Shown one piece after another: positions 17,471 to 27,285 of a DNA stretch of 33,991 bases (the first letter of the stretch is position 1; the number at the start of each line of letters is the position of its first letter). The stretch is from Defluviitaleaceae bacterium. GTDB lineage: Bacteria > Bacillota > Clostridia > Lachnospirales > WRAX01. The notes below the pieces were generated by a model that saw only the letters and a list, made by a program, of their open reading frames with translations, searched no databases and was not told the DNA's origin. The position numbers were made by a program, and so were the translations under genes. The stretch is taken from contig WQSI01000004.1 of the NCBI GenBank assembly GCA_009787945.1, positions 1 through 33,991 of the forward strand, written 5' to 3'.

Positions 17471-18679
17471 TTATCTAGTTGCAATTCCAATTGCAAAGGC
17501 TCGTGTGTCGTTCTCATCATCGGGAAAAACTTGGAAGCTCCATTGCCCAGCTGCCACATTTTCCACAATCAGCATGTTTTCGGTGGTGTAGGTGTATTTG
17601 CCGTCTGGCTGGGTTATGCGTAGGCGAAAACCTCCCGCCGCATCTACAGAAACCATAAAGTCCTGACCCTGCTCAAATGTAAAGGGGAAAGCCCTGTTTA
17701 TGGGGGCTGTCCAAGGCTCGCTTGCCGCCTCACCTGCAATTACCATATTAGAACCGTCAAAAGCAGAGGTTACAGCCATTTCTTCCCGCTCCATTTGCAT
17801 TGCCATGGTCATGCTGTCACCAAAAAAGCCAAACATTTGCCCTTGATGGGCGAAACCAAGCTCCGTTGCCCGACGCTCCATTTCCCTGTCAGCCTCAATA
17901 AATTTTATGCGGAACACAAGATATTCCACAAAATTTACCATATCTGAGGTTGCTTGGGCATTGTTGTGAAAGCTGGTGAAAAACACCGTGCCTTCCCCAT
18001 ATTGAAAGGAAAATGCCAAGGGCGAAACACCGTAACCAGGCACATAGCCCCTTATATAAACAGTGGCATCTTGGTTTAAATAGGTGGCAAGGTCCCAGCC
18101 GCCCATGTTAAAAACCACATCCAGATTTTCTGTCCTCATATGAGCTGCCAAGCTTTCATGGACAATTTCCGCCCTGCGAACAGTTTGAGAGGCAGAAACC
18201 GAGCTTGTGCTAAACGCCTGGGGAAAGGCTTCGGTTAAGGCGCTTGACACCAAGTCAGAGGCATAAACAATTCCGCCGCCGTAAACAAATTCCCTAAGGA
18301 CGCGGCTGTTCATGTCACTAGAGCCGCAATTGAGGAATACGGCATAAAACTCCCTTAACGTGTCAATATTATTTAATTCTTGACTGCCAACCAAAGAAAA
18401 ATTAATGCCGCCCCCGAAAAAATGAAGAATCTGCCCAACGTCATCAAAGCTGGCATGGGTGACACCGATTGGTAGAAGGTCTGGATTGCGCTCTTCTGGC
18501 GGCAATGGCTCTGGCGGCAGCAGCCTAGAACCTCCCTGGTCTTGGTCAGCAGGGGGCGAAGCCAACCCAATTACATAAGGGGCAGGGGGCAAAACCTCCC
18601 CCGCATTAGCGTTGCCGCAAGCCGCAAATATACCAAAACACAGAAGGGCTATTCCTAATGTAAAAAATTTTCTATTCAT
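17471..18679 (-). CDS. Predicted lipoprotein of unknown function
   Basis: 403 aa from MNRKFFTLGIALLCFGIFAACGNA (lipobox FAAC). Confidence 0.75.
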   Translation of the reverse strand: MNRKFFTLGIALLCFGIFAACGNANAGEVLPPAPYVIGLASPPADQDQGGSRLLPPEPLPPEERNPDLLPIGVTHASFDDVGQILHFFGGGINFSLVGSQELNNIDTLREFYAVFLNCGSSDMNSRVLREFVYGGGIVYASDLVSSALTEAFPQAFSTSSVSASQTVRRAEIVHESLAAHMRTENLDVVFNMGGWDLATYLNQDATVYIRGYVPGYGVSPLAFSFQYGEGTVFFTSFHNNAQATSDMVNFVEYLVFRIKFIEADREMERRATELGFAHQGQMFGFFGDSMTMAMQMEREEMAVTSAFDGSNMVIAGEAASEPWTAPINRAFPFTFEQGQDFMVSVDAAGGFRLRITQPDGKYTYTTENMLIVENVAAGQWSFQVFPDDENDTRAFAIGIATR

Positions 18680-18698
18680 AAATATCACCTCTATACAA

Positions 18699-18728
18699 TT
18701 ATACCCTATATTCACCTGTTTTGTCAAA
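18699..18728 (-). promoter_or_regulatory. Sigma-A type promoter TTGACA-18-TATAAT for the lipoprotein gene
   Basis: Reverse complement ttgacaaaacaggtgaatatagggtataat. Confidence 0.65.
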
Positions 18729-18729
18729 T

Positions 18730-21072
18730 TTAATTGTGGTAAGGGGTCAGCATGGTGTTTACGGTCATTCTTGTGCCATTGGTGCGGATGAGGATTGCGC
18801 CATGTGTTGCCGTGCTAAAATAGGGGATATTATGCTGGTCAAGGCGGTTTGTAACTTCCCTGTGAGGATGCCCATACATATTGTTACGACCTGCAGAAAT
18901 TATTGCTATTTGGGGGTTTACGTTCATCAAAAATTCTTCCGTTGTAGAGGTTCGGCTGCCTTGGTGGGCAATTTGCAAAACTTGCGCTGACAGATTGCGG
19001 TTTGCTGCCAGGTGGGCTTCTGCCTCCCTTTCAATGTCGGCAGGGAGGATGATGGTGTGGTTGCCATAAACCGCCCTAATCACAATTGATGCGTTGTTTT
19101 CATGGGCAAACATACGCTGGCTGTATGGAAAAATTATGTAAAGGCTCATGCCGTGGAAATCTATTTTATCCCCTGCGGATACGTAAGTAATCCGTGTGCC
19201 TGTGGCGTTGGCTTGGTATAATAACAGGTCATATAGTGGGCGGCCTGGTTCGCTGTTTGCTGTTGCCATTATAATGTGGTCAACCCGACCTGCTTGGGTA
19301 GCTTCAATAACCCCCATTATGTGGTCGCGGCTGTTGTGGGTGACAATTGCCGTGGCACGGTTTACACCGCGGTAATTTAAATATGGAATTAGCGTAAATG
19401 TGCCTACATTGTTGCCTGCTTCCCGCCCGAAAACCCCTCCGCCGTCAATTATAATACCTTGACCATTTCTGGATATTACGGTGGATTTGCCCTGACCCAC
19501 ATCTAAAAAAGTGACATTTATCTGGGGGCTAAGGCTTTGAGCCGCAAAAACCGTAAACATAACCAAAAAGACCATTGCCGAAACCGCGGTTATTCTTTTG
19601 GCTATGTTCTTGCCTTTGTTTGCAATGTGTGTGAACGCCATTAGGGCGGCGGTTAGGGCTGTTAGGGTTATGGGGTGGGGTCTGCCTGTTAGCACCACGG
19701 CAAAGGGCAGGTGCAAAAGAGCTTCCATAAGGGCTTGATACAGGCTAAGTAGTATCCAAATGGGAAAGGCGAAAATTTGCGCTAAGAAGGTGCTGAACAA
19801 GCCGACGATTGCGGTTAGTAATCCAAAACCCATGGTAACGGCAACTGTGGGCATTATTAGCAAATTAGCCAGGAGGGAATATGGCGAAAATTCAAAGAAA
19901 AAATGGGAGTTGATAAGGGTGTAAACAGTGGTTGCGGCGGCATTAAAAGCGATAAAACGGCGAACCTGCTTGTTTTTGATGACGTATAGCAATTTTTCCA
20001 TAGGCGGGGTCAGCACCACCAAGGCAAGCACCATGGTAAAGCTGTAAATAAAGCCCAAATCAAACAAAAACAGGGGCTGATGAATTAGCAAGGCAATGGC
20101 GGCAATGCTTAGGCTTGTTGGTGTGTCGTTTTCAAAGCCCGCAATACTTGTAAGGATTAGCAAAATGCCCATGATAGCGGCTCGGATGGTTGCCACCCCT
20201 GCCCCTGTTAAAATGGCAAAAGCCACAATAAAACCAATGGTTGCCAAGCCCCGCTTTGCCCTGGATTTAACCCCCACTTTCTCAAGCCCTTTACCAAATA
20301 TCAGCGACAAAATATTAACATGCAGACCCGACACAACCAAAATGTGGAACATGCCCACAGAGCTGTAAAGGTCGCGAACACCCCTATCCAGCCCGCTTCT
20401 GTCCCCAACCACCATAGCAGACATTATACCCGCTTGGTTTTCGGGCAAAACCTCATGGAACACAGCAGACAGGCGCAAGCCAAAGTTGCGGATGTGCATT
20501 GCTAAGGTCATGGACACTTCATAAGTTGCGGCATCCTCCACAAACAGGCGGTATTCAATGCCGCGAGAGCGTAGAAATTGCCATTCGTTAAAGCCCCCTG
20601 GGTTGCGGGCTGTGTCAAGGGTGGACAAATAGCCCGTTAGCACCACCCGCTGACCCAATACAGCCTGGGCCCCTTCAGGCAAAACAGCTTGAACACCAAC
20701 GGCGGCATAATGCACCTCATGGGCGGGGGCGGCAGAAAACCAGTCCGTTTGCACAGACACGCGGTAACGCCCTGCAAGGGTGGTTGACACATCTTGAACA
20801 ACCCCTTCAATGCGTACAAAGCCCTCTCTTGCGGCGGTTTGTTCCATTGTGTAGCTTGTTGGGGATAGGGTGTTGCCAATCAGCATAAACCCAAGCAGGG
20901 CAAAGGCAGGCAAGGCAAATGCGATTTTGCGGCGGTAAACCCAAAACATACCTCCCGACAAAAGAACCGCAAACACCACAAAAAGGGGCAAAATGCCAAG
21001 GTCAGCGAAAAACCGACCAAACAAAATGCCCCCTGCTAGAAATATGAAAATCCAGACCATTGGTCTTGCCAT
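18730..21072 (-). CDS. comEC: ComEC/Rec2-type DNA internalization protein
   Basis: 780 aa; multi-TM with competence domain (VGDRSGLDRGVRDLYSSVGMFHILVVSGLHV) and C-terminal MBL domain (VTFLDVGQGKSTVI...). Confidence 0.95.
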   Translation of the reverse strand: MARPMVWIFIFLAGGILFGRFFADLGILPLFVVFAVLLSGGMFWVYRRKIAFALPAFALLGFMLIGNTLSPTSYTMEQTAAREGFVRIEGVVQDVSTTLAGRYRVSVQTDWFSAAPAHEVHYAAVGVQAVLPEGAQAVLGQRVVLTGYLSTLDTARNPGGFNEWQFLRSRGIEYRLFVEDAATYEVSMTLAMHIRNFGLRLSAVFHEVLPENQAGIMSAMVVGDRSGLDRGVRDLYSSVGMFHILVVSGLHVNILSLIFGKGLEKVGVKSRAKRGLATIGFIVAFAILTGAGVATIRAAIMGILLILTSIAGFENDTPTSLSIAAIALLIHQPLFLFDLGFIYSFTMVLALVVLTPPMEKLLYVIKNKQVRRFIAFNAAATTVYTLINSHFFFEFSPYSLLANLLIMPTVAVTMGFGLLTAIVGLFSTFLAQIFAFPIWILLSLYQALMEALLHLPFAVVLTGRPHPITLTALTAALMAFTHIANKGKNIAKRITAVSAMVFLVMFTVFAAQSLSPQINVTFLDVGQGKSTVISRNGQGIIIDGGGVFGREAGNNVGTFTLIPYLNYRGVNRATAIVTHNSRDHIMGVIEATQAGRVDHIIMATANSEPGRPLYDLLLYQANATGTRITYVSAGDKIDFHGMSLYIIFPYSQRMFAHENNASIVIRAVYGNHTIILPADIEREAEAHLAANRNLSAQVLQIAHQGSRTSTTEEFLMNVNPQIAIISAGRNNMYGHPHREVTNRLDQHNIPYFSTATHGAILIRTNGTRMTVNTMLTPYHN

Positions 21073-21081
21073 ATCGTCACC

Positions 21082-21546
21082 TTAATAGCGTATTGTGCGG
21101 AAAGTGTAGTTAGAGTCGCCCTGCTCCCAAATGGCATTAACTTGCCAAATCCAGCCATAATGGCTATCGGCTACCGTGATAATGCCTGATTGTACAGCGA
21201 AAGCTTCTGGCGGTGTATCTGTATTGCCTAAGTCGTCCACGTTCCACCGCAACACCTGGATATAACTGGGTTGCCTACTAAATCTCAGGCTAATTTCACT
21301 GCACATGCCTTCCAAAAACAGGGTTGCACCACCCAAATCTTCCTCACTTAGCTGGAGCGAGTGGGGAGAGTCAAAAGACACGCCGCTGTTACCCTGCCAC
21401 CAATTTGTAACCCCTTGAATTGCGGTAATGGCTTGATTTTGGTGGGTTATATAAAGGTTGGGGGTGGTGATTTCGGGGTCATCACAGGATGCAAGACCAA
21501 AGGCGAGCAAGGTCATTATGATTAATTGCAACCTAAATATTTTCAT
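21082..21546 (-). CDS. Predicted small lipoprotein
   Basis: MKIFRLQLIIMTLLAFGLASCDD lipobox (LASC). Confidence 0.7.
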   Translation of the reverse strand: MKIFRLQLIIMTLLAFGLASCDDPEITTPNLYITHQNQAITAIQGVTNWWQGNSGVSFDSPHSLQLSEEDLGGATLFLEGMCSEISLRFSRQPSYIQVLRWNVDDLGNTDTPPEAFAVQSGIITVADSHYGWIWQVNAIWEQGDSNYTFRTIRY

Positions 21547-21554
21547 AATTGGCA

Positions 21555-22961
21555 TTATAAAGCTATGCGGTCTGTGATGAATTTTTGGAGGTCGGCAATT
21601 GGCACTCGCTCCTGTTCCATGCTGTCGCGGAAGCGGATTGTTACAGCATGGTCAGCGGGCTTTTCCTCGTCACCGACAGTTTCAAAGTCCACTGTCACAC
21701 AGAATGGCGTGCCAATTTCATCAAAACGGCGGTAGCGTTTGCCGATGCTGCCTGTGTCGTCATATTCACAGGTGAAATGTTTGCACAAATCTGCGTAAAT
21801 TTCGCTTGCCTTTTCCCCGAGTTTTTTAGACAAAGGCAAAACAGCCACTTTCACAGGGGCAACAGCAGGGTGAAAACGCAAAACTGTGCGAACATCCCCT
21901 TCTGCAATTTCTTCCTCGTCATAAGCTTCGCAAAGGAGAGCCAAAGCCAAACGGTCTGCCCCAAGGGATGGCTCAATCACATATGGGATATATTTATCCC
22001 CTTTTTCTGGCTCGCTGTAGGTCATGTCCTGCCCGCTGTGTTCCTGGTGGGCTTTTAGGTCAAAATCTGTGCGGTTGGCAATGCCCCAAAGCTCTCCCCA
22101 ACCAAAGGGGAACAAAAACTCGATGTCTGTTGTGTTTTTGCTATAATGGGAAAGCTGTTCTGGGCTATGCTCTGCAAACTTCATGTTTTCAGGCTTCATG
22201 CCCAAATCTAATAGAAATTTTTTGCAATATTCCAACCAAAACTCAAACCATTCGTCATCTGTTCCTGGCTTGCAGAAAAATTCAAGCTCCATTTGTTCAA
22301 ATTCGCGGGTGCGGAAGGTCAGCCCCTGAGGGGTAATTTCGTTGCGGAAAGCCTTACCAGTCTGAGCAATGCCAAAGGGGATTTTTTTGCGGGTTGTCCG
22401 CGCTACATTTTTGAAGTTTACAAAAATGCCTTGGGCAGTTTCAGGGCGAAGGTACACAACGCTGGTGCTGTCTGCCACAACCCCTGCATGGGTTTTAAAC
22501 ATCAGCTCAAACTCCCGAATATCAGTAAAATTATGTGCGCCGCAAGAGGGGCAGGGCAGCTTATGCTCGTCAACAAAGGCTTTTAGTTCTTCTTTAGACT
22601 TGCCATCAGCGGTTCCGCCCATGTTGTTAGCTTCCATATAGTCATCAATAATTTTATCGGCACGGAAACGCTCTTTACAGTCTTTACAGTCCATTAGGGG
22701 GTCAGAAAACCCGCCTACATGCCCGCTTGCTTCCCAAACCTTGCTATTCATTAGGATGGAAGCATCCAGACCCACGTTATATTTACATTCTTGGACAAAA
22801 CGCTTCCACCAAGCCTGCTTAATATTGTTTTTCAGCTCTACCCCCAATGGTCCATAATCCCATGTGGACTGCAAACCGCCGTAAATCTCACTGCCAGGGA
22901 ACAAAAAGCCTCTGCCCTTTGCCAACGCGCCTATCTTTTCCATTGTTTTCATATTATCCAC
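21555..22961 (-). CDS. glyQS: Glycyl-tRNA synthetase (single-chain, eukaryote/archaeal-like type)
   Basis: 468 aa; [32 protein letters not shown], class II motifs, [14 protein letters not shown]. Confidence 0.96.
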   Translation of the reverse strand: MDNMKTMEKIGALAKGRGFLFPGSEIYGGLQSTWDYGPLGVELKNNIKQAWWKRFVQECKYNVGLDASILMNSKVWEASGHVGGFSDPLMDCKDCKERFRADKIIDDYMEANNMGGTADGKSKEELKAFVDEHKLPCPSCGAHNFTDIREFELMFKTHAGVVADSTSVVYLRPETAQGIFVNFKNVARTTRKKIPFGIAQTGKAFRNEITPQGLTFRTREFEQMELEFFCKPGTDDEWFEFWLEYCKKFLLDLGMKPENMKFAEHSPEQLSHYSKNTTDIEFLFPFGWGELWGIANRTDFDLKAHQEHSGQDMTYSEPEKGDKYIPYVIEPSLGADRLALALLCEAYDEEEIAEGDVRTVLRFHPAVAPVKVAVLPLSKKLGEKASEIYADLCKHFTCEYDDTGSIGKRYRRFDEIGTPFCVTVDFETVGDEEKPADHAVTIRFRDSMEQERVPIADLQKFITDRIAL

Positions 22962-22967
22962 CTACTC

Positions 22968-23603
22968 CTAAAATTTAGCGAATTTTGCCCTTCTTAATGT
23001 TAGCACCAAAATTGTTACAAGTATCATATTTACGACCATTTCAATCAGCCCGTTACTGCTGGCTATGCCCATAAAAAACACGGTTACTCCAGCTTCTAAG
23101 CTGGCATGGTCAAGCCCAGGCAGAGGCGGAGCGATAAAGGAGAAAACCTGCCCATAATTAAACACTGACGAGGCATGATACAAATAGATACTGCCAAGAA
23201 CCAGTGCTGTGTTGGTAAGAGAGCCAACAGCCGCGGCAACCGCTGTAGAAACAGTGACCTTTACAGTTTTTGGAAACCCTGTTTTCATCAAGGCGTTAAA
23301 AACAAGCCACACCATCACCGCAATCATCACCCTTGGGAAAATGCTTATCAGCGGGTTGACGAAATAGGGCGCAAGAAGCCCAGGCATGAAAAAGCCCCTT
23401 ATCATACTTGCCGCCCCAGCCACAAAAGCCACGCTGACACCATTCCAAAACCCCAGCAAAATTGCCGCAACCATAGCAGGGATAAAGGCGAGAGTGCCTG
23501 CCACCACAGGCAAAATTAATGTGCCAACAAAGGGCAGGGACAAAACCACGGTAATGCCGCACAAAATGGCGGTAACTACCAACTTTCTCGTTTTTTCGTT
23601 CAT
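22968..23603 (-). CDS. ECF transporter S component
   Basis: 211 aa multi-TM; Ala/Gly-rich hydrophobic architecture MNEKTRKLVVTAILCGITVVLSLPFVG... Confidence 0.75.
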   Translation of the reverse strand: MNEKTRKLVVTAILCGITVVLSLPFVGTLILPVVAGTLAFIPAMVAAILLGFWNGVSVAFVAGAASMIRGFFMPGLLAPYFVNPLISIFPRVMIAVMVWLVFNALMKTGFPKTVKVTVSTAVAAAVGSLTNTALVLGSIYLYHASSVFNYGQVFSFIAPPLPGLDHASLEAGVTVFFMGIASSNGLIEMVVNMILVTILVLTLRRAKFAKF

Positions 23604-23679
23604 GGTAAAACCTCCATTTTTTTATTTGTCTTACAGTATACACCATAACAGCATCAATTTCAAGAATTTTTTTAACTAT

Positions 23680-23772
23680 GTAGGGGCGCATATTATGCGC
23701 CCGCCGTCCGATAAACACACTGTTGAATAAAAATACGTTTACAATGCAAAAGGCGCATAATATGCGCCCCTG
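23680..23772. repeat. MITE-like palindromic repeat, copy 2
   Basis: GTAGGGGCGCATATTATGCGCCCG...GGCGCATAATATGCGCCCCTGC. Confidence 0.85.
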
Positions 23773-23780
23773 CAATTATC

Positions 23781-25463
23781 TTAGAAAAGCCCTGAAATGC
23801 GCCCTTCTTTGTCTACGTCAATATTTTCAGCACTTGGCACTTTTGGAAGCCCTGGCATGGTCATAATATCCCCTGCAAGGGCAACGATAAAGCCTGCACC
23901 AGCGGAAATACGCAGGTCACGGATGGTCACTGTAAAATCCGTTGGGGCGCAGCGCATGTTTTGGTTGTCGCTGAAGCTGTACTGGGTTTTTGCCATGCAA
24001 ATCGGCAAGTTGCCAAAGCCCATAGCTTCAAGGTTTTTGGCTTGCTTTTTCGCTCCTGGGGTTAAGGCGACTCCCGCACCGCGGTAAATCTTTTGGACGA
24101 TTGCATTAATTTTGTCCTCAATGCTAACATCGTCACTGTAAACAAAATTTACAGACTTGTTAGAGTTTGCTTCTGCAAGGCGCACAACCTCACGCGCCAA
24201 AGCTTCGCCGCCTTCGCCTCCTTTTGCCCACACTTCAGACAAAGCCACATTTACGCCAAGCTCTTTGCACTTGGCTTCCACAAGGTCAAGCTCCTCTTTT
24301 GTGTCGGTGGGGAAGGCATTGATAGCCACAACAGCAGGCAAACCAAAAACTTTCGTAACATTTTCCACATGGCGGAGAAGGTTTGGCAAGCCAGCTTCCA
24401 AAGCCTTAACATCTGGAGTGTTAAGGTCGGTTTTAGCAACGCCGCCATGGTATTTTAGAGCGCGTACAGTTGCAACGATAACCACAGCATCTGGCACAAG
24501 CCCAGAAACACGGCATTTAATGTCAAGGAACTTTTCCGCACCTAAATCAGCACCGAAGCCTGCTTCTGTAACGGCATATTCGCCTAATTTCAAAGCCATT
24601 TTAGTGGCAGTGACAGAGTTGCAGCCATGGGCAATATTAGCGAAAGGCCCGCCATGGATGATGGCAGGGGTTTTCTCCAAAGTTTGCACAAGGTTTGGCT
24701 TTAAGGCATCTTTAAGCAGTGCCGCCATTGCGCCATGGGCTTTCAAATCTGCGGCGGTAATTGGTTTTTCTTCACGGGTATATGCAACGATAATGCGCCC
24801 AAGACGTTCTTTAAGGTCGTCGATGTCGCTGGCAAGGCACAGAACTGCCATAACCTCACTTGCCACAACAATATCAAAACCATCTTCGCGAGGAACGCCG
24901 TTTGTGCGCCCTCCAAGTCCGTTTGTCATAAAGCGCAGCTGGCGGTCATTCATGTCAACAGCGCGCTTCCAGGTAATTCTGCGGGTGTCAATATTTAGGG
25001 CATTGCCTTGGTAGATGTGATTATCCAAAAGAGCCGCCAAAAGGTTGTTTGCCGCCCCAATTGCGTGAAAATCTCCTGTAAAATGCAGGTTAATGTCCTC
25101 CATCGGCAAAACCTGGGCATAGCCGCCCCCGGCCGCCCCGCCCTTAACGCCAAAAACAGGCCCAAGAGAAGGCTCACGCAAGGCAACAACAGACTTTTTG
25201 CCGATTTTGCGCAAAGCATCAGACAAACCAACGGTGGTTGTGGTTTTGCCTTCCCCTGCAGGGGTTGGATTGATGGCTGTTACCAAAATCAGCTTGCCAT
25301 CTGGCTTTGAGGCGTTGTCATCAAGGTAGCTGTAGTTAATTTTCGCCTTGTAATTGCCATATTGCTCCAGATACTTCTCATCAAGCCCTAATGCCTGGGC
25401 AATCTCGCCAATCTTCACCATATTGGCAGACTGGGCTATTTCAATGTCACTTTTAAAACTCAT
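23781..25463 (-). CDS. fhs: Formate-tetrahydrofolate ligase
   Basis: 560 aa; [46 protein letters not shown]. Confidence 0.97.
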   Translation of the reverse strand: MSFKSDIEIAQSANMVKIGEIAQALGLDEKYLEQYGNYKAKINYSYLDDNASKPDGKLILVTAINPTPAGEGKTTTTVGLSDALRKIGKKSVVALREPSLGPVFGVKGGAAGGGYAQVLPMEDINLHFTGDFHAIGAANNLLAALLDNHIYQGNALNIDTRRITWKRAVDMNDRQLRFMTNGLGGRTNGVPREDGFDIVVASEVMAVLCLASDIDDLKERLGRIIVAYTREEKPITAADLKAHGAMAALLKDALKPNLVQTLEKTPAIIHGGPFANIAHGCNSVTATKMALKLGEYAVTEAGFGADLGAEKFLDIKCRVSGLVPDAVVIVATVRALKYHGGVAKTDLNTPDVKALEAGLPNLLRHVENVTKVFGLPAVVAINAFPTDTKEELDLVEAKCKELGVNVALSEVWAKGGEGGEALAREVVRLAEANSNKSVNFVYSDDVSIEDKINAIVQKIYRGAGVALTPGAKKQAKNLEAMGFGNLPICMAKTQYSFSDNQNMRCAPTDFTVTIRDLRISAGAGFIVALAGDIMTMPGLPKVPSAENIDVDKEGRISGLF

Positions 25464-25486
25464 TTTTTATCCTCCTAAAATTGTTT

Positions 25487-25726
25487 TTATAATTGTTTGT
25501 ACAAATCTGATATTTCTAAACCATTCATATCGCAAACGTCTTTTACTATATTTTGCAATGTCCCGATTTTAACGGGTTGATGGTCTGGAACAGTTATATT
25601 GTGTTCGCCTTTATTAGTAATACTGGATAATCTGATATGACTACCCGTTTGTCTTATAACTGTGTAACCGTAACGGGATAAAAGCTTTATAAGCTGGCTT
25701 GCGTCAACATCTCTGGGTACTCTCAT
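25487..25726 (-). CDS. hicA: HicA-like toxin (type II TA)
   Basis: 79 aa; LIKLLSRYGYTVIRQTGSHIRLSS...HNITVPDHQPVKIGTLQNIVKDV. Confidence 0.85.
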   Translation of the reverse strand: MRVPRDVDASQLIKLLSRYGYTVIRQTGSHIRLSSITNKGEHNITVPDHQPVKIGTLQNIVKDVCDMNGLEISDLYKQL

Positions 25727-25932
25727 ACGGAGATAACCTCGCCTTTAACGAGGTGTATACGAATAACGGAGGGCATCTGGTCTTGATTAAAGTGGCAATT
25801 AACAGCATCTCTTAATGTCTGATGTATTTGACTATACTCATCACACTGGGTATATATAGAGTGACCGACAGCCTGAGCCTCAAACCCACCATCAAGGGAT
25901 TCTGTAACAGTAAAAATTATTTCATTAAGCAT
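25723..25932 (-). CDS. HicB-like antitoxin
   Basis: MLNEIIFTVTESLDGGFEAQAVGHSIYTQCDEYSQIHQTLRDAVNCHF; overlaps hicA by 4 nt. Confidence 0.75.
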   Translation of the reverse strand: MLNEIIFTVTESLDGGFEAQAVGHSIYTQCDEYSQIHQTLRDAVNCHFNQDQMPSVIRIHLVKGEVISV

Positions 25933-25955
25933 CTCTTTCACCTCGATTATCAAAG

Positions 25956-25992
25956 TTTTATGATTTTGCCTTTAGAAATTTTAAACACATCC
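25956..25992. repeat. 37-bp direct repeat, copy 1 (gene 3'-end remnant)
   Basis: TTTTATGATTTTGCCTTTAGAAATTTTAAACACATCC identical to 26141-26177. Confidence 0.9.
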
Positions 25993-26010
25993 TTAGGCAT
26001 CATCATCCAC

Positions 26011-26105
26011 CGTAGGGGCGCATATTATGCGCCCGTTGCTGGACAAACGTATTCTACATCACATTACCTTTGTCGGACAACAGGCGCATAATATGCGCCC
26101 CTACG
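26011..26105. repeat. MITE-like palindromic repeat, copy 3
   Basis: CGTAGGGGCGCATATTATGCGCCCG...GGCGCATAATATGCGCCCCTACG. Confidence 0.85.
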
Positions 26106-26134
26106 GGGTGGTGCGTAAATTGTATATGGTTACC

Positions 26135-26770
26135 TTATATTTTTATGATTTTGCCTTTAGAAATTTTAAACACATCCCCAATGACCGTAATGTCATCACC
26201 TTCTATACGAAGGGCACTTTCTTCGCAACCTGCATACACGTCCAAATCATTTGATAATGTTATAAATTTGGTTTCGTTTTCCAATTCTTTTTCTACTGCG
26301 TGGGGCGTGAACATTAGATTATCGAGGGCAAGACCATCATAAACTTTGTCGTAATCGTTGTAGGTGAATTTTGCACCCATATTCATGCCTCCTGCACTTC
26401 CTCCCATTATTACAGGGGCAGAGCTTTGGCCAATGGCTTCTTGCAGCCCATATTCTTCTATAAACTCCCTTAGCCCTATCTCTTTGCCGCCATGCAGGAG
26501 TATTGCAGACGCATTTTTAATAAGGTCAGCCGCTTCATTCTTATTCACGCGATAGTCAATGGAGTGGTACTCCTGAAAAACAACCCCTGCAGGCTCAAAC
26601 CAAACATCTTTAACAAAAGCCATTATGCTATCGCTTCCTGGGGCATCATCTGGAGCGGTGCTAATTGCTACTAAAGACTTTTTGCCTACAAGCTCTATAT
26701 TTAGCATATCCGCAAGCTTTTGAGGTATGGTTTTGGTGAACCAACCAAAATAATAATGTATTTTTTTCAT
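26135..26770 (-). CDS. Peptidase E-like (S51 family) protein
   Basis: 211 aa; ILLHGGKEIGLREF, APVIMGGSAGGMNMG nucleophile-elbow-like motif. Confidence 0.75.
   Translation of the reverse strand: MKKIHYYFGWFTKTIPQKLADMLNIELVGKKSLVAISTAPDDAPGSDSIMAFVKDVWFEPAGVVFQEYHSIDYRVNKNEAADLIKNASAILLHGGKEIGLREFIEEYGLQEAIGQSSAPVIMGGSAGGMNMGAKFTYNDYDKVYDGLALDNLMFTPHAVEKELENETKFITLSNDLDVYAGCEESALRIEGDDITVIGDVFKISKGKIIKI
26141..26177. repeat. 37-bp direct repeat, copy 2 (within 3' end of the peptidase E-like gene)
   Basis: Identical to 25956-25992. Confidence 0.9.
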
Positions 26771-26773
26771 AAT

Positions 26774-27157
26774 TTACTCCCTTAATTTAGCCATCGCATC
26801 ATCCTCGTCTGCCACAAAATACAACGGTCCGTTTTTGTTACATTCGTAGATATAATCATTTAATGCCTTGCTAGTGTATCCAGAAAAGTCGCCGTAAATA
26901 GCGAAGCGTATGCCGTAATTTACAAACTTTTGAGCAACCTCTCCTGCTATGCCTGTGGTAAGGTCGAAAAACCCCTCACAAACGGCAGACTTGTTAATGG
27001 CTATCCATATGCAGTTATGCTGATATTCAATGGTGGCAAAAAAGTCTAGGGCAGACTGCCCATCAAAAATAACAACCTCTTCGCTATTACAAAGAGCTAT
27101 TTTCTCTTTTCCTCCATCGACAACACGTAAATCCACAAAATCACCCCACCCATACAA
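26774..27157 (-). CDS. DUF4180 family protein
   Basis: 127 aa; SALDFFATIEYQHNCIWIAINKSAVCEGFFDLTTGIAGEVAQKFVNYGIRFAIYGDFS. Confidence 0.75.
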   Translation of the reverse strand: MYGWGDFVDLRVVDGGKEKIALCNSEEVVIFDGQSALDFFATIEYQHNCIWIAINKSAVCEGFFDLTTGIAGEVAQKFVNYGIRFAIYGDFSGYTSKALNDYIYECNKNGPLYFVADEDDAMAKLRE

Positions 27158-27232
27158 TTATACACATCAACACAACCCCAGTCAAGAATTTTTGTGAAAT
27201 TCTTGACTGGGGAGGGAGCTTAGGTGTATAAT
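27157..27232. promoter_or_regulatory. Divergent promoters with a 16-bp-arm perfect palindrome covering both -35 boxes
   Basis: Minus: -35 27180-27185/-10 27157-27162 (17 bp); plus: -35 27203-27208/-10 27227-27232 (18 bp); palindrome 27176-27191/27197-27212. Confidence 0.8.
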
Positions 27233-27285
27233 AAACCTGTGCAAGATAATGAAATGGAATAACGACTCTGAAAGGGGGTAACCCT

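Noticed and set aside
22293-24458. Many 60-285 aa ORFs antisense to glyQS, ECF and fhs, including 24157-25014 (285 aa)
   Set aside because: The opposite strand carries unmistakable conserved genes; these are frame shadows caused by codon bias.
12403-26105. CRISPR array from the recurrent GGGGCGCATATTATGCGCCC repeats
   Set aside because: Repeats are kilobases apart, paired as terminal inverted repeats, with no regular spacers and no cas genes.
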